NCBI RefSeq assembly: GCF_000611645.1
Contig: NW_014012737.1
Coordinates: 1,105-19,587, forward strand
Direction: 5' to 3'
Length of the DNA: 18,483 bases
Source of the DNA: Monoraphidium neglectum
Taxonomy: Eukaryota; Chlorophyta; Chlorophyceae; Sphaeropleales; Selenastraceae
Under the pieces are notes generated by a model that was given only the letters and a program-made list of their open reading frames with translations, was not told the origin of the DNA and made no database searches. Made by a program: the position numbers and the translations under genes. This document shows, piece by piece, positions 10,835 to 18,483 of the stretch; within the stretch, counting starts at the first letter, position 1, and the number at the start of each line of letters is the position of its first letter.

Positions 10835-13136
10835 ATGCTGCCCCGCAGCATAGCGAGCCGTGGCTCGGCACTCTCCCAGCCAGCGTCCGGGCTTAGGGCT
10901 GTGCACGCTAAGATTTCAGGCAGGCAGCATCGTCTGTATACGCAGAATGCGTCAGCACCAGCCACCTTCACGGCCAGGCCGCTTCGGAGATCTGCTGCTT
11001 GCAAGTCGACCGCAGAGGACGACGCCGCGCTCGTCCTAACGCCTGACACCGTGGTAGTGGACGAGTTTTTTGAGGTGGAGAAGGTCATAGGCGTGCGTGC
11101 ATCTCTGGAGGGGGAGGACCCCATCGTCGAGTACCGCGTCAAGTGGAAGGACGGCAGGCCCGACACCTGGTGCGTCTTGGCTCGCGCCGTGCTTGCATGT
11201 TTTGGCGGCCAGTCTGGTCAAGCGGTGTGAGAGCAGTACACCAGCATTATATGGTTGGCCTGAGTTCAAACGCTTCTGGACGGCTGGTCTTCGGCTGATG
11301 GATTTCAGGGCGACCCAGCCAGCACGACAAAGCTCGCTGCACCCTGCCGCACACCCTGCCACCCCGCATGCCATGGTCACTCACCATGACTTTTTAGACC
11401 ACTCCAGCAACTGCACAATGTTCACCCCCGTGTCCACTCCTCTCATCCCCCGGTGTGCATGCGCATGATCATCGCGAGCGCACATCCCACTCACCCCACC
11501 ACCGCCCCGGCTCCCGCCCACGCCCCCGCCCCTGCCTAGGGAGCTCGCCCTCAACCTCTCCCCCGACCTGGTGCGCGAGTTCGACGACCGCTGGTGGAAC
11601 GCGGCGCGCAAGGGCGAGGAGGCCACGATGCGCGAGATGCTCAAGCACAGCCGCGAGCTGCTGTCGCAGGTCGTCGACGACAACGGCCGCAGGTGGGCCT
11701 GGGTGCAAGGCGTGCGGGGTGTGCCGGTGCGATTTATGAGCACATGTGTATATTGCGCATAAGAGCTGGGCGACAGGGTGTGTGTTACTTCGTGCTGGTG
11801 TGCACGTTCATGTGCCTCAAAGGCGCTCTTGATCGAGGCGGGGCCCTGCTGGTACTAGAGTGATTCCTACGGGTGCCTGAGGACTTATTGCCTGGTCGCG
11901 GGCGGACCTGCAGCGAGAGCAGGCACACCCATGCTCTCGCCATTGCTCAGACCCTCCCCACCCTTGTTGCCCCACCCTGCCTGCGCCCGACAGCGCGCTG
12001 CACTTTGCTGCGGCCGTCGGCAGCGTGCCGTGCGTCCAGCTGCTGCTGGCGGCGGGGGCGGAGCCGGACGTCCAGGACAGGGAGGGGTACACCGCACTCC
12101 ACATGGCGGCGGGTGAGGCGCGGCATGCGGCGCGCCACCTCAAAGGACGGGCAATGTTGGCCTGCCCTCCCTCTGCTATTCAGAACGGCACCATTACTTT
12201 GGTGACGGGGAGCACTTGTGAGCGTGCGCTTGTTGCAGCTGCTGCTTGCTCCACCGCACTGACTGCCTTGTCACGCCCACCCACCCGTGCACCCCCCCCC
12301 CTCCAGGCTACAGCCAGACCGGCGCGATGATGGTGCTGCTGGAGGCGGGCGCCGACCCCCAGCTGCGCGACAACAAGGGGCAGGACGTACCGCTGCTCAT
12401 AGACGGGCTGAGGCAGAAGATGCCGCCGGTGGCGCAGCTGCTGCAGCGGCGCTTGGCGCTCGAGCAGGTGCGCGGCGCGGGGTGCCGGGCGCTGCAGCGC
12501 GCGGCCTCTCTTGGTCCCCCCCCCTCGGGCACGCGGCCTCCCCTTCTCTGTTTGCAGGCTCTCTAACCCCTGCTGCCGTCCTCGGGGGCTGTATTTGCAT
12601 CAATTCCCTGCGACTGTGCACGTGAATGCCCCCTGCTTGCCGGCATCGGGCCCGTCGCTCCTCTGCGCCCCTCTTCCTCGGACGGCTGACGCCGCACGCG
12701 CGTGGCTTTGGGACCCGCGACCAGGTGGCGGCCGTGGTGACGCGCCGGCTGTACGATGAGGTGGAGGTGGCCGGCATCCTGGAGGAGCGGGAGGGCGCGG
12801 AGGAGGGGGAGAAGGAGTACCTGGTGCAATTTAAGGTGGGAATTGCTCTGGGGAATATGTGGCAGGGGGTAGGAGGAGGTGGGCAATACCTGGGAGCGGG
12901 GTGAGGGGTCTGCATTCCGCTTGAGAGCACCTGTGGCGCAGCCGAGGGGTGGCCGAGGACGGCTGTGCCGTGCGCTTTGTCTCGACCGGGTCGAAATTCT
13001 CGCGACGACCCCGCCCAGGACGGCGCCCCTGACGCGTGGGTGCCCGAGCGCGACGTCGCCCCGGATGTGATCGAGGACTGGCAGGCGGGGATGGAGCGCG
13101 TGCAGGTGGGTGGCCCGGGGGACGGGGCTTGATGTG

Positions 13137-13185
<49 letters not shown>

Positions 13186-14317
13186 GAGTATGTATTGCAT
13201 TGCATTTGAGTGAGTGTGCTTCAACTCAAGTTGTGCGCACGCACATGCTTGTGAGTATGTGTGCGCTCGCGTGTGTGTGCAAGGTGGAGATGGACGAGGG
13301 GAATGGCAGGTGTCAGCAAAGGTTGATGCCTGCCAGGAGAGGGGGTGTGCCGTCGTGGGCCCCTGCCAACTCCATGCAGCCAGCGCTGCACATCCACACA
13401 CATGCGAACGCACGCGCGTGCACCCACGCACACACTGACTAATGAACAAAACCATCACACACCCACACACCCACACAAACATACACACATACACACAGAC
13501 ACACAGACACTCACCCACAAACAAAACTTCACTCGCCCGCATGTGCGCCGACCCACTCACGCACCCCCGCGCAGGTGGCGGCCGTGGAGGATGTGCTGCA
13601 GTGGGGCACTGAGCGCCAGTTCCTGGTGCAGTGGGCGGACGGCTCCAAGGTGCGCAGCCCCACAAGGGCGAGCCCTGTGCTACAAGCTCGAACCCAACAG
13701 GCAGACATGGGCGCCCTCCGCGCCCTCCGGCCTCTGCCGAGGCAGGACGATGGTGGTTGGCGCCCTGCATCACGCGCACTCTTCTGGCTGGACGCAAGCA
13801 CACGTCACTCCAGTGCTGCGCTGACTTTTGATCTGCACACGCGCACATCCACTGTTCAAAGCACCCACACATCTGCTGAGCTGTGAGCTGTCGCCTCGCC
13901 CGCTTTGCTTGCCCGCAGGCCTCCTGGGAGCCGGAGGAGAACCTGCCGCCAGAGCTGGTGGAGGACCTGCGGCAGCGGCGGCCAGAGCTCTTCAAGGGCA
14001 TGAAGCGGGCAGCAGGCGCAGGCAGCGGCACGGGCCGGCGGCGGCGTCGCAACAACAGTGGCGGCGGCAAGGGGAAGGGGAAGCAGCAGCAGCAGCAGGC
14101 GGCGGCAGAGGCGGCAGAGGCGGGCCCGAGCGGAAGCGGGCATGAAGCGGCGGCAGCAGCGGCGCCCAACGGGCATTTGCACAGCCCTCTGGCGGAGCAG
14201 CAGCAGCAGCAGCACCAGCAGCAGCATCAATCAGCAGACCAGCAGCAACAGCAGGAAGGACAGCAGCAGCCGGGCAGCAGTGACGCGTCAGCACGCGAGC
14301 CACTAGCCGTTCGGTGA
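10835..14317 (+). CDS. Chloroplast SRP43 (chromodomain-ankyrin protein), eight exons, with a long C-terminal extension
   Basis: cpSRP43 is the stromal chaperone that delivers light-harvesting (LHC) proteins to the thylakoid Alb3 insertase; plants call it CAO. Exons are 10835-11169, 11540-11692, 11994-12112, 12307-12467, 12725-12835, 13019-13105, 13575-13649 and 13919-14317. All junctions are GT-AG and in frame, giving 479 residues. Order of parts: Ser/Arg/Ala-rich transit peptide (about 1-58), chromodomain 1 (about 79-125, VEYRVKWKDGRPDTW), ankyrin repeats (about 128-256, with WWNAARKG, SALHFAAAVGS, GYTALHMAAGY), chromodomain 2 (about 257-312, EYLVQFKDG), and chromodomain 3 (about 323-375, QFLVQWADGSKASWEPEEN). 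The AAGY tyrosine, whose plant counterpart contacts the LHC L18 motif, is present. After residue 376 comes a tail not found in Arabidopsis cpSRP43: RRRRR (387-391), GKGKGK, then Ala and polyQ/His low complexity. Plant cpSRP43 is about 370 residues with its transit peptide; the excess is mostly this tail. Confidence 0.95.
13139..13184. repeat. Uninterrupted (GT)23 microsatellite in cpSRP43 intron 6
   Basis: Forty-six bases of pure GT start 33 nt after the donor at 13106. The tract is likely length-polymorphic. Confidence 0.97.
13455..13530. repeat. CA-rich tract near the acceptor of cpSRP43 intron 6
   Basis: An interrupted CA/ACAC tract ends about 45 nt before the acceptor at 13574. It is complementary to the (GT)23 in the same 469-nt intron, so the pre-mRNA could pair across the loop. 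Confidence 0.9.
14198..14276 (+). repeat. CAG/CAA-rich tract encoding polyQ/His in the cpSRP43 tail
   Basis: Clusters of CAG with CAC/CAT and CAA codons give Gln runs broken by His, Ser and Glu in the last 40 residues of cpSRP43. A shorter CAG run lies at about 14081-14097. Confidence 0.88.
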
Positions 14318-15236
14318 CAGCCTGTCTTGCCCCTTGTACACAATGTAATCAGAACGCATGTGCAGCACTGCTGCTGTCTGTCTGCTGCTGTCTGGGTTGC
14401 GCAGTCCAGCGAATTCCCAGTCACTGTGCGTTGGTTGCAAGAAGCTATGCACAACATCAGAGAGGCGTGCGGGGCTAGGCTGTTTGGAAGAGGGGCCCGC
14501 CAAACGTGCGGTCTAGCAGCAGAGGGGGAGGCCCAAGGGGGGAACCCTTGGAACCGACCGGCGAAGGGCTGCGATAGGGGCGCAGGCAGACCCATCCTTG
14601 TCTGTTGACGCGGGCAAGGTCTGGTCTTCTGCATTTGTGGAACAGCAGGCAGGATGTATCCCTGCCGATTGATGTCGGTGGCCCAAACCAGCTGTCGTGC
14701 GCGTGAATGGCTGACACACATGCTTCTGTTTTCACGCTCTCGCCAAGAAAAGCACACTTGATTGCAGAGACTGGTTGTAGGGCATGCTGGCCCCAAAATA
14801 ACCGTGCAGATGAAACACAGTCAACAGGGCTCATCGCCCCTCACACCCTCCTTGCAGATTGTGGCCGCTACGCCCCGGGACAGGAAGGGGCCAGCTTGCC
14901 GGCAAAAGCGCGTTATTCCGTTTCACCCTGTCAGGCCTGGACACACCAAACGCTTTGCTAGGAGCTCCAAACAAGGACCTGGTTGTAACACAACACATGC
15001 GCTGACGCAACACACGCGCGTATACCGGCAACACTGCTGATCCCATCTGAGAGCCAGATACCCGGACATCGCGAGCCATTGTTGCCGGCGTGGCGGCGAG
15101 TGAGCGACGACCAACGAGGCACGGTTGCGAACCCTTAGTCAGGCAATAGCGCCACCCTAGGTTTATGCACTGCAGGTTTCGTATTCATTGTAGCAATACA
15201 AAGCCGTCGCGCGCCTAGCTTTGATGCAATCCACAA
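14318..15236 (+). other. Intergenic region between cpSRP43 and gene 6
   Basis: About 0.9 kb with no recognisable exon. It holds two TGTAA strings (14344, 14984) and presumably the gene 6 promoter. The open frames in both directions look random. Confidence 0.6.
14344..14348 (+). terminator. TGTAA poly(A) signal of cpSRP43
   Basis: TGTAA 27 nt after the TGA at 14315-14317 would give a very short 3' UTR. Another TGTAA at 14984-14988 is an alternative that would give about 670 nt. Confidence 0.45.
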
Positions 15237-16775
15237 ATGTCCGCAGGGGCGCATGTTGGCAGCGCGGTGGACTGGCGCCTTGTGCGCGCTGTTGCAAAGA
15301 GCAAGCGTGAGGTGTGCTGCAAATGCATTTCCGAATCGCTGCAGCCAGTGCCTTGCGAAGTGCTGGTGACGATCTCCGCGCCCTGGGGCGCGCTGCTGCC
15401 TGTCACCGCCGCAGTTTGATCTGCTGGTGGGCGTGGACGGCCTTATTGCGCAGCTGCAGCACCTGGGTCAAGTGGAGCGTGAGATTTCAAGGGCGCACGC
15501 TAGCAACATGGTGAGCAAGTTGGGGTGGCGGCACCAACAACAGCCAGTCGCCTGCAAGGGCACATGGCAGGGGCAGCGCCGGATCGTGTAAAAGCGGCGC
15601 CACCCAATGCACCCGCAAGAAGGCCTGGCGGGCAACCCCCACCCTCGAAACGCCCGCCTCGCTACCTCTCAGGCGGCCTGGGACTGCCTCCTCGCCTGCC
15701 AGAGGGCGGACCTGATGGCGCTCCTGCCCCTCACAGCCCAGCGCCTGGAGGACCTCTCACACGCGCGCCGCGCCGCCGCCGCCCGCGCCGCCGCGCTCGC
15801 GAGCCGCGCCGCCGAGGCGCTGCCGCTGCTGCGCGCATTCGCAGAGGTCAACCGCAGCGTTGCAGAGGAATGGGCGGCGCTGAATGCAGGCGTGGTGAGC
15901 CTTGAGCAAAGGGTTGGTTAGGCTGGTGGGTGACGTGTCACTTGGCTCGCGTGGATGGCGGTGTGTTGCTTGGTCAATATGCCGCCTGCATGCCTTGTGA
16001 TCATAACATCATAAGTATTAAAGGAGTTTTTCCAGCAGCGCCGCCACAACCGCACCCCGCCATCCCCCCCCCCTCAACCTGCCCAGGCGGAGGGCAAGCG
16101 GGCGCTGGGGGACCACCAGGCAGCGCTGGTGCAGGTTGTTGACGCCCTGCTCGCCAGCAGGACAGGCAGCGGCCCGCAGGCCCCAGGAGCAGACCCGCTG
16201 CGTGGGCAGCCAAACATCCAACAGCAGCAGCAGCTGCAGCAGACGGCGGCGCAATCGCAGCCGCCACCGCTGCAACAGCAGCGCCGGCGCCAGCAGCGGC
16301 AGCTGCGTTCGTCGGGCGCAAGCGGGCCAGCGGCGCCCCCTGCGCTCGGCGGGGCGCCGGCGCAGGTGCTAGCGGCGCTGCAGCAGGCGGCCACAATGGC
16401 GCCGGAAGGCCTGGGGCCGCAAGCACTCCCCTCCCTGCACCAAGGGTTGGAGCGGAGCGGCAGTGTGGGCGGTGGGGCCGGCGCAGGTTTTGCAGAGGAG
16501 GTTGTGCCTGGCAGTGCCAACGCCACACAGGGGCCGTCGCAGGGGACCCAGCAGGAGCAGCAGCAGGGGCAGGAAGGGGGGGAGCGGCACCGGGCTGGCA
16601 GGCGGCGGCGTTCGGAGCTGGAGCGGGAGCAGCACCCACAGCAGGATGCTGCACTGGCACAGCAGGGGGCAGCTCTTCACGATCCCCTCTCGCAGCAGCG
16701 ACAGCTGCTGCTGGCGCAACAGCAGCGGCAGCAGCAGGAGCAGCAGCAGCAGCAGGAGCAGCAGCAGCAACAGCG

Positions 16776-16807
<32 letters not shown>

Positions 16808-17175
16808 TGCAGCCTTGGCGACCTCACCAGCCGCGAGGACCCTCGCAGCCAGCGGCGGGTCACCCTGAGCCACCCTCTGCAACCGGCCTCGCCACACCAT
16901 ACACTGGGCAGCAGACCTTTGGGGGCACAGGGCTGGCGGCGGCCATGGCAGGTGGAGCGGCCGGGGCCGGCTTTGGGTGGCTTTGGCCCGCAGAGGGTGG
17001 CAATGGAACGCAGGGTGAGGGCGGCGGCGGTGGCTACTGCGGGGGCCCCTCGCCCGGGGCGTTGGGGGCCGCAGCGGCGCTGGCGGCGGGCGGCAGCTGC
17101 CACAGCGCGGGCGGCTTCAGCGGCGGCTCGCAGCTGCAGCCGCTGCCTCAAGACATTCATGCGGCGTCGCAGTAG
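15237..17175 (+). CDS. Unrecognised helical protein with a Gln/Gly-rich polyQ C-terminal half, four exons
   Basis: I do not recognise this protein. Proposed exons are 15237-15311, 15415-15510, 15673-15894 and 16087-17175, all phase 0 with GT-AG borders, giving 493 residues. Residues 1-25 (MSAGAHVG...KSKRE) are the least certain. Residues 26-57 (FDLLVGVDGLIAQLQHLGQ) and 58-155 (AAWDCLLACQRADLMALLPL, then Ala/Arg-rich helix to VVDALLASR) are amphipathic helices with regularly spaced Leu, as in small scaffold or coiled-coil subunits. From about residue 156 on the sequence is low complexity: Gln runs (main tract 342-373), GGAxAG patches, a basic RRRRSELERE stretch and a Gly/Ala-rich end. No catalytic motif, signal peptide or membrane segment is seen. 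Only the first 155 residues are likely to be informative in a homology search. Confidence 0.68.
16717..16812 (+). repeat. CAG repeat encoding polyQ in gene 6
   Basis: Thirty-two codons, nearly all CAG/CAA, with scattered Arg, Glu and Leu interruptions. A shorter CAG run is at about 16216-16240. Confidence 0.95.
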
Positions 17176-17340
17176 CTCAGGGGTGCACGCGTGCCGGCCT
17201 CTGCGCTCCGGTTGTGCTTTACTGCAACGGGCCAAGATCTGTCCCATCTGTTCTTATAATCTTTTTCTGTTTACTGGAATGCAGGGGCCACCCATTGCAT
17301 GCCAGTAAAATCGCGGGGCCTGGCATCGACGTATCGACTA
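17176..17340. other. Short gap between convergent genes 6 and 7
   Basis: The stops of gene 6 (plus) and gene 7 (minus) are only 165 bp apart. I see no TGTAA on either strand in this gap, so the 3' UTRs probably overlap or use a variant signal. The middle is AT-richer (CTTATAATCTTTTTCTG). Confidence 0.6.
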
Positions 17341-18446
17341 TCAGAGGAATTGCGCCAGCCCTCCTCCGCCGCCCTGCCCGCCGCCCCCCGCGGCCGCGGG
17401 CGCCCCCGTCAGCAGGCTCAGCTCCTTCTGCCTCAGGCTGCGCCGCAGCCCCTTCATCTCCTCCTCCTTGTCCTTCTGGCTGGCCTCCAGCTCGCGCAGG
17501 CGGCCGCGGAGGGCCTCGATCTCCCCGGTCTGGCGGCGCTCCTTGCGCGCCTCTGCAGCCAGCTTGCGCTCCTGCTCGGCCTGAACCCTGGGGTTTGAGG
17601 TTGGGGGTTGGGTTGGGGAGGGGTGGTGGCGGGGCGTGGGCAAGATTTTAACAGGCTTCCGGCCATTGATAGAGGTGGGCTGGTTGCGGGGCGTTGGTGG
17701 GAGATCGGCAGGGATGCTGCCGTCGCTTGAGGCAGAGGGGGATCGCGCAAAGGCGGGGGGTTGGGTCGTGGGTGGCTGGCAGCTCGGACGGCAAAGGGCT
17801 GCGGTGCTGCCTGCAACGGGGCGCGGGGTGGCGGGAGCACGGGCGGGAGCGCGCTGGTGGCGCAGGCGGGAGCTTCTGGCCACATCTGGTGTGTCACGAT
17901 GGCCCCTGGGGGCGTGCGCCTTCTGCCTGCTCTTCCAAACTCTGCCATCCAGGGGCGCACCTCTTGATGGCGGCGCTCATCGTGTCGGCGCGCTCCACCT
18001 CCGCAGCAAGCTGGGCCTGGGGCCGGCAACGCAGGCAAGCGCAGCGACGGAAAGCAGCGACTTTGCTGCGCAAGCTCACTCGTGTAACTGAGGCCACCTC
18101 CCAATGACCGATGACCCCAGGATGCATTCAATGCCCACCCTGTTGTGCTGGACCCTGCTCAGCGAAGGAGAACGCCTACCTCCGCACACGTACATGCACC
18201 GGCGCGCCCGCATGCGCAAGTCCCCCCACGCATCAGATGCCAGCACACACGCCGAATGAAGACAGGCACACCAGCGCCAACCCACACGCTCACGCGCACT
18301 CGCACCTGCAGCGAGTTTGCTGTGGCCTCGAGCTCCCGTATGATGCGGTCCGCCGTCTTGACGTGCGCGCTGAGCTGCTTGCCGCCGCTCTCCTGCAGCG
18401 CCGCCACCTCCTCCGAGTGCAGCGCCTGCAGCTCCTGCAGCTGGGC
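17341..18446 (-). CDS. Coiled-coil protein, C-terminal 147 residues, three exons, 5' part outside window
   Basis: This is the C-terminal end of an unrecognised coiled-coil protein. Reading the minus strand, exons are 18446-18306, 18016-17961 and 17587-17341, with GT-AG borders in phases 0 and 2; the TGA is at 17343-17341. The acceptor CCCCAG at 18452-18447 shows that more exons lie to the right. The helix runs through AQLQELQALHSEEVAALQES, then KTADRIIRELEATANSLQ, AQLAAEVERADTMSAAIKR and GEIEALRGRLRELEASQKDK, with good heptad spacing. It ends in a Gly-rich tail closing GLAQFL. No enzyme motif is visible. The first two exons both start Ala-Gln-Leu, a possible sign of a repeated coiled-coil unit. 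Structural or cytoskeletal roles are possible but not shown. Confidence 0.78.
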
Positions 18447-18483
18447 CTGGGGAGGGGGGGACGGGGGGAGGTTGAACGGGGGG

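Noticed and set aside
12397..14169. A 590-residue open frame on the minus strand
   Set aside because: It is antisense to the cpSRP43 exons and introns, is made of Pro/Ala/Arg and His-Thr microsatellite translation, and shows no domain. GC-rich coding DNA often leaves long chance frames on the other strand.

Overview
The window looks like nuclear DNA of a chlorophyte green alga. The evidence is: very GC-rich protein-coding genes broken by many short spliceosomal introns with GTGCG/GTGAG-type donors; the algal poly(A) signal TGTAA after several stops; abundant CAG (polyQ) and TG/CA microsatellites; and a gene for chloroplast SRP43, which places a plastid of the green lineage in the cell. The class within Chlorophyta cannot be fixed from the sequence. 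No rRNA, tRNA, CRISPR array, insertion sequence or prokaryotic operon was seen.

Layout from left to right: (1) 234-1978, minus strand, the first six coding exons of an ERK7/ERK8 (MAPK15)-type kinase, running off the left edge after the HRD motif. (2) 2898-3733, plus strand, a small three-exon coiled-coil protein with a lysine-rich tail, not recognised. (3) about 4931-7540, plus strand, a large Gln/Ala/Glu-rich coiled-coil protein with a 47-codon polyQ tract and three exact-period 24-residue repeats. (4) 8418-10213, plus strand, a complete four-exon fibrillarin gene (310 aa). (5) 10835-14317, plus strand, a complete eight-exon cpSRP43 gene (479 aa), with chromodomain 1, ankyrin repeats, chromodomains 2 and 3, and an unusual basic then Gln-rich C-terminal extension. 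(6) 15237-17175, plus strand, a four-exon unrecognised protein with a helical N-terminal half and a polyQ C-terminal half. (7) 17341-18446, minus strand, the last three exons of another unrecognised coiled-coil protein, convergent with gene 6 and only 165 bp from it.

The genes do not form a pathway: the set mixes a signalling kinase, a nucleolar 2'-O-methyltransferase and a thylakoid-targeting factor, as expected for independently transcribed nuclear genes. Exon boundaries were read by eye. Those of the kinase, fibrillarin and cpSRP43 are well supported, because every junction keeps frame and rebuilds a conserved family sequence. Those of genes 2, 6 and 7 rest on splice signals and phase alone.

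The most interesting points are the cpSRP43 tail, whose five-arginine run resembles the cpSRP54 motif that cpSRP43 normally binds in plants; the TG-then-CA order of microsatellites inside introns of two different genes; three perfect TGACGTCA octamers; and a perfect 12-bp hairpin in the 3' UTR of gene 3. I found no clear sign of a novel multi-gene system.
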